From Tolypeutes matacus (Eukaryota; Chordata; Mammalia; Cingulata; Chlamyphoridae), in the NCBI GenBank assembly GCA_026826555.1, contig JAKSZT010054576.1, positions 12,912,416 through 12,976,415 on the forward strand: a stretch of DNA of 64,000 nt, read 5' to 3'. Each line of letters opens with the position of its first letter. The stretch's first letter is position 1. Below the pieces are notes generated by a model. It searched no databases. It was not told the origin of the DNA and was given only the letters and a program-made list of their open reading frames with translations. This document shows, piece after piece, positions 31,850 through 42,285 of this stretch. The position numbers and the translations under genes are program-made.

Positions 31850-32800
31850 CTTTTGAGCTACAAAAGACTCCTTGGAGATTCACCTGTGTCATTGTATGTA
31901 TCAGTATATTACTCCATTAAAAAAAATTCTATCTATCTACCTATCTATCTATGTATTATTTATTTATTTATTAGGAGGTCCTGGGGATTAAACCCTTCGG
32001 GACCTTGTACATGAGAAGCAGGTACTCTCAATCACTGAGCTACACCTGCTCCCCTCATTCCATTTTATTGCTCAATAGTAGGCCATTTTATAGATGTACA
32101 AAAAATTTGTTTATCCATTAAGGAGTCAAAGGACATTTGAGCTGTTAGCCATAGTTTTTGGAAATTACGAATTAAATTTCTATAAACATTGTGCATAGGT
32201 ATTTTTGGCAAAGTTAAGTTTTCATTTCTCTTGGCATATACCTAGTAATGGAATTGTTGGCTCATACAGTAAATCTATGTTTAACTTCATAAGAAACTAC
32301 CAAATTGTTTTCCAAAGTTGCTGTAGTGTTTTGCATTCTCATAAGCAATGACAGAGAGTTCCAACTGCTTCCTATCCTTACCAATACTTGGTATCAAAGG
32401 TTTTTTTTTTTTTTTAAATTTTAGCCATTCTAATAGGTGTGTAGTGGTATCTCAAGGTAGGTTTTACCCTAATAATTAATGTTGATGTACATCTTTTCAT
32501 GTGTTTGTCATCTGGATATCCTCTTTTGGTGAAGTGTCAGTTCAATTCTTTTGCCCATTTAAAAAACATGTTGTTTTCTTATCATTGAGTTTTGAGATTC
32601 TTTATAGGTTCATATATGTGTTTTGCAAATACTTAATCTTGGTCTGTAGCTTTCATTTTCATGATCTTAACAGTGTCTTTTGAAGAGTTGAAGTTTTAAA
32701 GTATTGATGAACAAGTCTAACTTATCATTTTTTCTTTCATGGATTGTGCTTTTGGTGTCATGTCTGAGAAATGTTTGTCTAACTCACAATCAAAAAATTT
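31850..32800 (-). mobile_element. L1M ORF2 end/3' region, minus strand
   Basis: 'ccattttattgctcaatagtagg', 'catttctcttggcatatacc', 'ccaaattgttttccaaagttg', 'gaacaagtctaacttatc' and 'gtgcttttggtgtcatgtctgag' follow L1 in reverse. A short DAS SINE lies near the left end. Confidence 0.85.
31915..32057 (-). mobile_element. DAS-type SINE, short, with tetranucleotide tail
   Basis: A T-rich (CTAT)n/(TTAT)n tail is followed by the complement of one tRNA-like head: 'ctggggattaaacccttcggg', 'tacatgagaagcaggtac', 'gagctacacctgctcccc'. Embedded in L1. Confidence 0.85.
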
Positions 32801-33105
32801 TCCTCCATGGACTAAGAATTAGGGAAGAATGGATTTCCAAAAGAAAAATCATGGCACTGTTAGAATGGGAAAAATGGACGTTGTGTGGCCAACAGACAAT
32901 AACAAAAAAAACGTCAACAAGTAACCATTTTCATTCTTCTCTCAAGGGCTTCGTAATGTAATAGGGTGACAAGCATGGAAGAAAACAAATTAAAATAGGT
33001 TGTGAGTGTAAAACAACTGATTTGAGTCTAAAGTATAGGGGAGGCAGGAATTGACTCTGTCAGGTGTTCTGGGCAGACATTCCAGATATAATTTCTGAGC
33101 TAGGG

Positions 33106-33316
33106 TTTCTTTTTTGAGTTACCAGGGCCGGAGATTGAACTGGAACCTTGTATGTGGGAAGCCAGCATTCAACCACTGAGCCACATCAGCTCCCCTGAGT
33201 TGGTTTTTTCATTTGTTTGCTTGTTTTTTTTTTTTCCGTAGGCACTGGGCACTAAACCTGGGACCTTCCATGTGGGAAGCAGGCGCTAAACTGCTTGAGC
33301 CATATCTGCTCCCCTT
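33106..33316 (-). mobile_element. Dimeric tRNA-derived SINE with target duplication
   Basis: Two tRNA-like units, both minus strand, joined by a T-rich linker: 'ccagggccggagattgaact...gagccacatcagctcccc' and 'gcactgggcactaaacctggg...cttgagccatatctgctcccc'. The host TGAGCTAGG stands at both outer ends (33096-33104 and 33317-33325), so the pair was inserted as one unit. The same arrangement occurs at 36997-37223. Confidence 0.88.
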
Positions 33317-33325
33317 TGAGCTAGG

Positions 33326-34760
33326 TTTTTTTTAAAAAAATACTTTAAAAGCATTTTAAGTAAAATACAACATATTTAAAGAAAAGTACAGCTCAGTATA
33401 TCATCACAATGCGAGCAAACTTGTGAAATCAGCACCCCAAAACACCATTGTTTCTTTTTTTAAAAGATTTTATTTATTTATTCATTTATCCCCCCCTTGC
33501 TGCTTGTGCTCGCTGGGTCAGCTAACCACGCTGTGCGGGCGGGCTTGCCTTCACCAGGAGGCCCCAGGAACCGAACCCGGGGCCTCCCATATGGTAAACG
33601 GGAGCCCTAATGATTGAGCCACAGCCGCTTCCCCCACCATTGTTTCTTTATCTCTCCAAAAGAAACCTCTATGCTGAATTCTAATGCCATAAATTCACTT
33701 TTGCTATTTAAAAAACTTAGTATAAGGGACTCAAGCAATATGAAAATTGTTCTAGCTTATTTTGTACGACATGTTAATAAGAGTCACTCATGTCTTTGAA
33801 TGTAACCATAATCTTCATTGATGCACAGTATTTCATCATATGAATATTCCAAAATTTATTTATTCATTTTACTGTTGTTGGACATTTCTGTTCATTGGCT
33901 ATTAAAAATAGTGTGTAGATAATTCTGTTGGGCATATATCTAGGAGTAAAATTTCTGGGTCATAGTATAAGCATATGTTTAAATTTAGTGGCTCCTGCTA
34001 AACCATTTTCCAAAGTGCTTGCACTAATTTAAGCTCCCACTAATAGTGTATGGGACTTCCATACACTACAAACCACTTGAAATTTATTTTTATGTAAGGT
34101 GTGAGGCAGGGGCCAAGTTTTATTTATTTATTTATTTTACATGTGGACATCCAATGGACCCAGTACCATTTACTGATAACACTTTTTTCCTCACTGTTTT
34201 GCCATCTTTACCATAAATCAAGTGTTAGTAGATACATGGGTCTGTTTCTGGACTCAATTGTCTTCCATTCTTCTATTTGTCTATTTTTGCACCAATATCA
34301 CACTCTATTAATTTCTATGTTTATAGTAAATTTTATCTTCTGGTAGTTTGTTGTCCCTTCTACTTTGTTGTTCTTCTTTAAGACTGTCTTGGCTAGTCTT
34401 GACCCTTTGTGCATAGATATAAATTTTAGATCAGCTTCTCAGTTTCTGTAAACACACCAGCTAGAAATTTGGTTGAAATTGTGTCAAATCTATAGTTGAT
34501 CTGCAGAGAATTGACTTTACAGTATGGAATCCTCCAATCCACGACCCCGACTTATTCCTCCATTTATTTAGGCATTCTTTAATTTTTACCAATATTATTT
34601 TAGATTTTTCCCACGTAACAGTCTTGAACCGTTCTTGCTAGATTTATTCCTAGGCATTTAATGTTGTTTGATATTATTGTAAGTGGATTTTCTTTTTGTT
34701 TCCTAAATGTTTGCTGGCATATAAAAATACATTTCACGATTTTATATTGATGTTGATAGA
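33326..34760 (-). mobile_element. L1M 3' UTR and ORF2 C-terminal part, minus strand
   Basis: 3' UTR text on the left ('taaagaaaagtacagctcagt'), then ORF2-end landmarks: 'gggcatatatctaggagtaaaa', 'gctaaaccattttccaaagtg', 'caccaatatcacactctatta' and 'tagatttattcctaggcattt'. Coding frames are destroyed. A short DAS SINE lies at 33458-33634. Confidence 0.88.
33458..33634 (-). mobile_element. DAS-type SINE, short form, perfect 15-bp target duplication
   Basis: Minus-strand mirror of the copy at 15931: 'ccccttgctgcttgtgctcgctggg', 'ggccccaggaaccgaacccgggg', 'cccatatggtaaacggga'. CACCATTGTTTCTTT is present at both 33443-33457 and 33635-33649. Its close similarity to the 15931 copy suggests a young subfamily. 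Confidence 0.95.
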
Positions 34761-35740
34761 CTGGGTTTTGAAAGCTTGCTTTTTCTTGGAGATAGGTTGA
34801 AGCATGTGCCCTAGTGGACTCACTGGGCCTCTCAGACACACTGCACATGGGGTTCCAGGTTGCCATATTGCACAACTGCGGGGTGGCAGCCATCTCATTG
34901 CAGTCCATGTAGTCAGGGAAGGAACCACTTACATAGAGTAGAATGTGATTGGCACCTTCTGTGTTGTGCGACCTGGTTACCCTGTCAGAAGTTCATCAAA
35001 GGTTGGTGGACATTGATAGAATTACCCTCCTCTGAATAGAAAAAGACTTCTCTTCAATCAGTAGTTTATTTCTCAGCTGAAATGGAAAAAAAAAAACACT
35101 TTTCCCTCCTCCAGCCTGTTGTGTTTGAGGAATGAACTAGCTTTGCCTGAGAAGTGAGAGCTCCCCTTCCCTTCTCTATAGTCTTATTCCTCATATTAAG
35201 TTTTATTTCCAATTGCACTTCTCTTACCTCTGGGGTCCAAAGCTAACACAAACTTGACTCCTGACTGAGAAGGAAAGAACAGGAAACCAATCTTGTGGGA
35301 AGGGTGGGGGAATCTGGACAGCATACAGCTGTAAGGTTTGTGCACTGCACAAAGGCCCTTAGCCATAGGGGTGAGTTTGAAGGGGGTGGGCTGAAATCCA
35401 GTTGTGTGTCCTGGTGTGGGGCTACATCCATCCACATTGACATGTTCTCCTAGTCATCTGCCCAGAGGGGCTGCCTTTTTCCATATTACACAAAGCCATC
35501 TTGTAGGCCAGTGGATGCCAAGCCTGGACCTTGACCTCATCTCTGCATTGACCATATTGGCCACATTTATCAGCCACTCTCGTTTGCAGATTAGCAGTGG
35601 TGCCAGGATTCTGACAAAATGTTTCTGGAGAACTTCATGCCCTCTTCTACTCTTTCTGTTTGCCTTTTATTGATTCTTCTCTCTTGCCTTTCTAAGCCTG
35701 AGCCAGGAACCCTCCTGTTATTAAAAGCATTCCCAGTTGC
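34761..35740. other. Unassigned non-coding sequence
   Basis: Nearly 1 kb without a recognised repeat. ORFs of 64-102 codons occur on both strands (e.g. 34600-34908 minus, 35404-35673 plus) but overlap each other and show no domain, so I treat them as chance. Confidence 0.4.
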
Positions 35741-36120
35741 CTATACCTTTCATTTCCTTTGAATTACATTAATTGCCTGACAGCTAAAAAGTGAGCTGGT
35801 ATTTTCAGATTTCAGCTGCTGGTCGGCAAGAAATATTTACCAGCTCCTGCAGATTTATAAAGATGCCACGGAGATGCCTGGAGACTAACAATCAGAAAAT
35901 ACAGCAGCAAAACAACGCTATTTTTCAAGGCTAAATGTTCAGAATGCTAAAAAGAAATTGTCCATAAAGCAAAATAGGGATTCAAAAGCAGGCAGCCTGT
36001 ACCCTGGACAAAAGAAAGGAGCCAGAGGTTTAAAATAAGATTTCACAGCTTCACAATAATTATGAATTTAATAAGGGGAGCTTTATTTTTAATTTAGTTT
36101 TAGTCTGGCAGCCAGTCTCC
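35741..36120. other. Candidate conserved non-coding element
   Basis: Non-repeat stretch with a dense, varied motif set: 'acattaattgcctgacagc' (homeodomain plus TGACAG MEIS/TGIF-like core), 'tttcagctgctgg' (E-box), 'aaatatttaccagctcctgc', 'cacaataattatgaattta' and 'aatttagttttag'. Both neighbours are also non-repeat. It has the look of a vertebrate developmental enhancer. This is inference from composition. Confidence 0.45.
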
Positions 36121-36579
36121 TCCCTCTGCCCCCTCTTTGCAGCGTGGTAACGCTCTTTAATGTGGGCCTAAGGCTGAGGTCACAGTGAGAGCCCCCGGCC
36201 ATCAGACTTCCTGACGAACAAGTGTTTGGACAGATAACGCTCCTTTCCCCCTCCCTGTAGGCGGATGGGACTAACTCCCACTGGCTCTATTCCCTCCTGG
36301 CACTCAGAACTGTCTCTCGCTATGTAGGAAGACAGTAGGCTTTGAAAATTCCAAGACAGAAAGTTTTTTTTCCCACTGATAGGACCCTAGGATTTTGTCT
36401 CCTGTCTTCCATGAGCAGAGTGAAAAAACTCAGCTGAGGCCACTAAAAATTGTCAGTGAGTCATACCCTCCCCCATGTGCGCCAATGCTTGCTTCACTGC
36501 TCACCCCTTCCCGGAATACTGACAGTCTGAATTCTTATGTGAAGTCTCCACATTTTAAATGGGCTAACCAACAGCTATA
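36121..36579. other. Unassigned non-coding sequence
   Basis: Continues the unique block to the right of the preceding candidate element, GC-richer, without recognised repeat or coding signal. Confidence 0.4.
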
Positions 36580-36890
36580 TAAGACATTTTGTGGTCAGTT
36601 GGGGAAATTTGCATATGGACTCTATGTTACATGATATCATGGGATTGTAAGTTTTTTTTTTTAAGATGTGATAGTGGTATTGTGGCTATTTTGGAGATTG
36701 TCTTTACAGATAGGAAATTTATAGGATGAAGTGTTCTGTTGTCTGCAACTTATTTTCCAATAGTTTGGAAAAAAATGTGTGCATATGTGTGTGTATGTGT
36801 ATATTAGGGATACATGAATTTTTATTTTACTATTATATCAACTTTTCTTTAGATTTGAGAATTTTCAAAATAAGAAGTTGAACAAGGGTG
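36580..36890 (+). mobile_element. Old L1 3' UTR fragment
   Basis: 'tgatagtggtattgtggctat', 'acagataggaaatttatagga' and a (GT)n run resemble the L1ME/L1M 3' UTR in plus orientation. Diverged. Confidence 0.5.
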
Positions 36891-36996
36891 AGGAGGTGGG
36901 AACATAGACTGAACAAAAATATCTGTAGGCAGTTTTCAACTTCTTCCCTAATAAAACACTCTTTGATCTTATTACCTTTATTACATATAATCTTTT

Positions 36997-37223
36997 TTTT
37001 TTTAATTTAAATTTAAAATTTTTTAGGTGCCAGGGCCAGGGATTAACCTAGGACCTTGTATGTGGGAAGCCTATGCTCAACCACTTAGCCACATCAGCTC
37101 CCCTGAGTTTTTTTTTTTTTTGTTGTTGTTGTTGTTTTGTTTTTAGGAGGCACCAAGAACCAAACCTGGGACCTCCCATGTGGTAGGCAGGAGCTCAACT
37201 GCTTGAGACACATCTACTCCCCT
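36997..37223 (-). mobile_element. Dimeric tRNA-derived SINE with 12-bp target duplication
   Basis: Same build as 33106-33316: unit 'ccagggccagggattaacctagg...agccacatcagctcccc', the shared spacer 'tgag', a T-rich linker with (TTG)n, and unit 'ggaggcaccaagaaccaaacc...catctactcccc'. Host ATATAATCTTTT is duplicated exactly at 36985-36996 and 37224-37235. Two independent loci with the same dimer argue for a real dimeric source element. Confidence 0.92.
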
Positions 37224-37235
37224 ATATAATCTTTT

Positions 37236-38509
37236 AATACATCTGCAGTTTCCTCAAGATTGCTAGTGTCCCCAAAGTAGGGGAAATATCTTCTTCCTTG
37301 AATAGCTTTGGCTCCAACTAGGTAGGAGAAGCAAACGGTGGTTCTTTGTAGTATCTATACAAATTATACTGGACCAAAAGGAGAGCAATTCAGTCACTGT
37401 GGATTCCTACAAAATGGTAGGAATGAGATGAATAATACTGGCTCACAGGAAAGCACCATGTTGAAAAGTGGCTGTGAAGAATTTAATAAATGGCACACAA
37501 CAGGGAGTGAAGACACAAGCCTTCCTCCATATCCTTTCCCATTCTTCTGTCTGCATAAATGACTCCCTGAAATGCCTTGTAGGTCTATAATTTGATTCCT
37601 CAGGGTTTAGGATCCACCTAATCTAGAAATCCTCCTCGAGGTCTTAATTTTCAGGACCTGGGACAGTGCCCAGCATACAGCACCCATTCAGGAAGTTTCT
37701 TGTTGAAAGAATGAGCAAATGTTAACCTACTTACGTCCCTTGCTAGACAAAGGAATCTGCGTTCTATATCAGGTCTATTATTTATTGGGGAGGTCTATGT
37801 GACATTTCCTGTATTAGTCTGGGAAATGTTGAGAGATTTTATTTTTGGTATTCAATCTTAGGATTTTATTCCCAAATAGACCAAGATTGGTCCATCTTAA
37901 GGAATATAGAAAAGCAATGTTCAGATTTCAGGTTGCTCGTAAATCATCCTCCTGCATTATTATTTTTTTTAAATCTGCTTACTTCTGTTTCCCCTGGGTT
38001 CGAAGGAAGCACTTTACCTTAGAAATGATTCACTACTCCTGGGCCACCGAGGGCTTTGAAAGCCACACAATAGAAGTTCCATTTCAAATCGCCCCATTTA
38101 TAATCATGGGGGAAATCTCGGTGTTGTTTTGGGGGTTATCAATGATTTCACAAAACTCAACCTTTGTTCCTCATGTGTCCATTTTTCAAAAACTTACTAC
38201 TCAGATCTCCGAAAGCCGTTTCCCCTGAGGAAGCATTTATCTTTGGTTTGACACCTTTTGTACTGTATTCCTTTTCAATTCTCCTTTCTCACATAGGATA
38301 AATGGCTCTGTGGGGTTTGGAATGAAGAGTTACACCTTGTAGTGTGTTTGTGAGTGTGTGGGGCAGCAGCCTCCTCCATTCTCCTCTCCTACATCCCCCT
38401 AAGTCAGAGGTATGGAGGGATTTGAAGATGTGGAAGCAGTTAAGACAAATTAGCTGGGAGTGATATGCTTATGATGTTTGTCTAAGGGTTTGCATTTATT
38501 TGGGGATTG
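37236..38509. other. Unique stretch with candidate conserved part and a 127-codon ORF
   Basis: Apart from a short L2 tail near 37665-37720 ('gggacagtgcccagcatacag') I recognise no repeat. The plus-strand ORF at 37845-38228 (starts MVFNLRILFPNRPRLVHLKE) has no known domain, signal peptide or splice context. It spans sequence that looks more like non-coding conserved DNA ('cccatttataatcatgggg', 'cactactcctgggccaccg'). I do not call a gene. Confidence 0.4.
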
Positions 38510-38725
38510 AGACAGCATAGTGGTTAAGATGCCCTGGGTTTGAAATCTCAGTTGGGGAATATCTCTTGACTCCCAGTTTTCTCAGCATAAAATGGAGAAC
38601 AACAGAGTTTTGGACCTCATGGTGCTGTCACTAGGATTAAAGGATATAATGTATTTAGGGCACTAAGCCAAATGGCTGGCATACAGTAAGCACTTGATGG
38701 GTGTTATATTATTATTCTGATTATA
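38510..38725 (+). mobile_element. MIR SINE
   Basis: 'gagacagcatagtggttaag', 'gccctgggtttgaaatctcag', 'ggcactaagccaaatggctggcatacagtaagcacttgatgg' are MIR head and tail. Confidence 0.82.
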
Positions 38726-39088
38726 ATAGCAATAATTGACAATTTTTACTGAGTACAAATGGGAACTCTACTACCTAGACTCTAAGTGTTTCTCCTCAAA
38801 CCACACTTAGCCAATGTTTGAAATTTCCTCTTGCTGCCATTCCTGCTCTCAGAGTTAGAGGTCGGAGGCTCTATCCCATCTCTATTCCTTCTGAGGGACT
38901 AAATCTCTCTCTCCCTGCCAAGTGGGGCTGGCTATCATTTGACACACAAGAAGATCCACTTACGACCTAACCCAGGAAAGTAAGATGGCCCAAAACACTG
39001 GGCGAGAATTCAAGGTCACCAGAACTTGGTCAGAATCACATATTCATTTACATTCAAACAGCAAATTCATTGAAACGCAGGGGCTAGG
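38726..39088. other. Unassigned non-coding sequence
   Basis: No recognised repeat, ORF or regulatory signature over about 360 bp. Confidence 0.4.
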
Positions 39089-39093
39089 TGCAG

Positions 39094-39514
39094 TGTGGTA
39101 GACATGTTCTTAGCCTGACCTGTGGTCCTGTGGGCGTGAACCCATTGTCAGCAGGACCCTTGGAAGATGTTATTATTTATGGCCAAATTGAAATCCTGTA
39201 GACCTTAGTCCACATTACTGGAGGCCTTATAAAGAGAAGAAATTTAGATGCAGGCAATCCAAGAAAGACACAGGAGGAAGCCAGAAGTTGGCAGGAACCA
39301 GAAGAGCAGACACAAGGAGAGAGCAGAAGGCAGAGATGCGAGTCAGGAAACTCCAAGGATTGCAGCAGGCCGGCACCAGGACTCTATAGACATGGCTTTG
39401 CCAATGTCTCGATCTAGGACTTCTGGCTTCTAAACCTGTGAGCCAATAACTTACGGTGGTTTAAGCCAACTCATTGTGTGGCATCTGCCATAGCAGCCCT
39501 GGCAAACTAAGACA
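39094..39514 (+). mobile_element. Solo MaLR-like LTR with perfect 5-bp target duplication
   Basis: 421 bp from TGTGGTAGACATGTTCTTAG to CAAACTAAGACA (TG...CA), flanked on both sides by TGCAG (39089-39093 and 39515-39519). Inside: 'gtgggcgtgaacccattgtc', 'ggaggccttataaagag', 'gacttctggcttctaaacctg' and 'agcagccctggcaaac'. The boundaries are certain. The 61-codon ORF inside (39248-39433) is an LTR artefact. Confidence 0.94.
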
Positions 39515-39589
39515 TGCAGGATCTAACTCTGAGCAAGTTGCTTCTCCTATCTCCTGTGATGCGTGGAAGAGATGTAGAATAAGAATAAT

Positions 39590-39832
39590 TCCATAACTAC
39601 TCCCATTTATTGAAACTTATGCCAGGAGCTGGGCCAAAGTGTCTTAGAACCATGACCCTTAAAATTCTCAAGTTAGAGAGTATTATCATTCCCATTTTAG
39701 AGATGAGGAAACTGAGGCACAGAGTGTTACAGTCACTTGCCCAAAACCACAACTAGTTAATGGCAGAATCAGTATTTGAACCCATATCACTTAGACCCCA
39801 AAGGCCATGCTCTTAACTCTATGAGCCGCTGT
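39590..39832 (-). mobile_element. MIR SINE, minus strand, well preserved
   Basis: 'cccatttattgaaacttatgcc', 'cccattttagagatgaggaaactgaggc', 'cagtcacttgcccaaaaccac', 'ggcagaatcagtatttgaaccc' are in reverse MIR order. Confidence 0.9.
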
Positions 39833-39919
39833 CAGGAATCCCCTGCCCTCGGTTGTATATTTGAAATAGATTGAGACACAGAGAAAGCCAGGTTACAGAA
39901 TCACATTTGGGCACTTTTA

Positions 39920-39948
39920 AAGAAACAAAAACAAAAACAAAAACAAAC
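39920..39948. repeat. (AAAAAC)n run
   Basis: Short AAAAC/AAAAAC tandem run at the left edge of a unique AT-rich block. Confidence 0.85.
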
Positions 39949-40100
39949 CGGCCATTAATTGACAGCTGGAGCAGATGAGCATTTTCCTAATATTTAAATT
40001 CATTGACTGAGCATTAGATTTGTTTAAATTTTGCAGTTGTTGAGAAGCCATTAATCTGCCAGACATTATGGTGCAGGTATAATTTGCCAAGCCATTCCTC
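39949..40100. other. Candidate conserved non-coding element
   Basis: A compact non-repeat block with 'ggccattaattgacagctgg' (homeodomain, TGACAG and E-box cores overlapping), 'ttcattgactgagcattag', 'gccattaatctgccagac' and 'aggtataatttgcc'. Motif density is high for its length. Function not demonstrable here. Confidence 0.45.
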
Positions 40101-40104
40101 TGAA

Positions 40105-40340
40105 GTATTTAATTTAATTTAATTTTTATGTAGCCTTTTTATTTATCACAGAAATAATTTGTGCTTATTGTGGAACATTTAGAAAATTCCAGAACTATAA
40201 AGAAGAAAATTAAAATCCTATACTCCTAGCCCCCAAGGAATATCTATTGATAGTCCTCAATTTGTACAGTTGTTTTCCTATGCACACATATATACCATAT
40301 ATATATGAGATCCCACTGCATATACTTCTTTGTAACCTGC
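40105..40340 (-). mobile_element. Old L1M 3' UTR, minus strand
   Basis: 'aatttgtgcttattgtggaacatttagaaaattcc', 'ttttcctatgcacacatat' and 'ttctttgtaacctgctt' are typical old L1 3' UTR complement. The large L1 starting at 40345 appears to have landed next to or inside it. Confidence 0.7.
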
Positions 40341-41930
40341 TTTTTTGTAGAGAAGTTGTGGGTTTACAGAAAAGTCATGCATAAAATACAGGGTTTCCAT
40401 ATACAACCTTACACCTTGCATTGTTGTGGTATATTTATTACAATTGGTGGAAACACATTTTTGTAACTGTGCTATTAACTATAGCCCATGGTTTAACTTA
40501 GGGTTATTGGGTTCCATGAATTAAAAAAATTTTTGTGTTCGAGTTACATATGTCCAACCTAAAATTTCCCCTTTTACCACATTCAAATATATAATTCAAT
40601 GCTGCTATGTTCACAATGTTGTGCTGCCATCACCACCATCCATTACCGAAACTTTTCCATTGTCCCAAATAGAAACTCTGTACATTTTAAGCCTTAACTC
40701 CCTATTCCCTACCTCCACCCTATCCCTTGGCAACCTCTATTACAGATTTTGACTCTATGTGTTTGCTTATCCTAATTATTTCATCTCAGTGAGATCATAC
40801 AGTATTTTTCCTGTTGTGTATGGCTTATTTTACTCAACATGATAGCTTCAAAGTTCGTCCATCTGGTAAACCATACTCTACTTTCCGTTGCTACGAATTT
40901 GCATATTCTAGGTATTTCATGCAAGTGGAATCAAACAATATCTGTCCTTTTGTGTCTAGCTTATTTCACTCAGCAAAATGACTTCAAGGTTCATCCATGT
41001 TGTAGTATGTGAATCAGAACTTCATTCCTATTATGGCTGAATAATATTCCATTCCATGTATACGCCACATTTTGTTTATCCACTCATTTGATGACACGGG
41101 TTATTTCCATCTTTTGGCAATTATGAATAATGCTGCTATGAATATCGGTGTGCAAATATCTGCTCAAGTCCCTGCTTTTAATACTTTTGGGTATATATCT
41201 AGAAGTGGGAATGCCGGGTCATATGGTAATTCTATACTTAACTTTCTGAGGAACTGCTAAACTATTTTCCACAGAAGCCGTACCACCAGAAATGAATGTG
41301 TGTTCCTATTTCGTAATTTTCCATTTTTAAATAGTAGCCATTCTAGAGTGTGTGAAATTGTATCTAATTGTGGTTTTGATTTGCATTTCCCTGTTTACTA
41401 ATGATGTTGAACATGTATTTTTGATCATTTGTATATCTTTTTTGGAGAAATATCTATTCAAGTCTTTTGCTCATTTTTAAAAATTGGGTTGTCTTTTTAT
41501 TGTTGAGTTGAAGAATTTCCTTATATATTCTAAACATTAAACCCTTATCAGATGTAGTTTCCAGATATTTTTTCCTAATGTGAAAGTTTCCTTTTACTTT
41601 TATGATGAAGTCCTTTGAGGAACAAAATTTGTTAATTTTAACGGGGTCCTATTTATCTATTTTTCCTTTTGTTGCTTGTGCTTTGGGTGCAAAGTCTAAG
41701 AAGCATCGTCAAAATCACTTGGCCATAATGTGAGGGTGGATTTCTGAACTCTCAATTCAATTCCACTGGTCTATATGTCTGTCCTTGTGCCAGTATCATA
41801 TTTGGATTACTGTAGCTTTGTACTAAGTTTTGTTTGTTTGTATCTTTTTCCTTTGTTTTCTTTGTAATAAATTTTAAGATTGGGAAGTGTGGGTCCTCCA
41901 ACTTCATTCTTCTTTTTCAAGATGGCTTTG

Positions 41931-42285
41931 AGGGAAGCAGATGTGACTCCAGAAATTGAGCTCCTGCCTACCACATGGGAGAAGACAAGCAAGACAGTGA
42001 GCTGGTGCAACGGCCTCATGCAGCTAGCTGATGCAACAAGATGATGCAACAAGGAGACACAAAGAGGAAACACAATGAGAGAGACAACAAAGCAGGGAGT
42101 GGAGGTGGCTTAAGTGATTGAGTGCCTCTCTCCCACATGGGAGGTCCTTGGTTCAGTTCCCAGTGCTTCCTAAAGAGAAGATGAGCAGATACAGAAAGTA
42201 CACAACGAATGGACACAGAGAGCAGACAGCGAGTGCAAACAACAAGGGAGGGGGAATAAATAAAAAACTAAATCTTGAAAAAAAA
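41931..42285 (+). mobile_element. DAS-type SINE, two-unit form, inserted in L1 ORF2
   Basis: Head 'ggaagcagatgtgactccag', middle 'caacaagatgatgcaacaaggagacac', second unit 'ggaggtggcttaagtgattg', tail 'aaatcttgaaaaaaaaaa'. Same layout as the copy at 4280. Host AAGATGGCTTTG (41919-41930) reappears as AAGATGACTTTG (42286-42297). Confidence 0.94.

Noticed and set aside
33106..33316. Two separate SINE insertions side by side
   Set aside because: One target duplication brackets both units and none lies between them, so a single dimeric insertion is the simpler reading.
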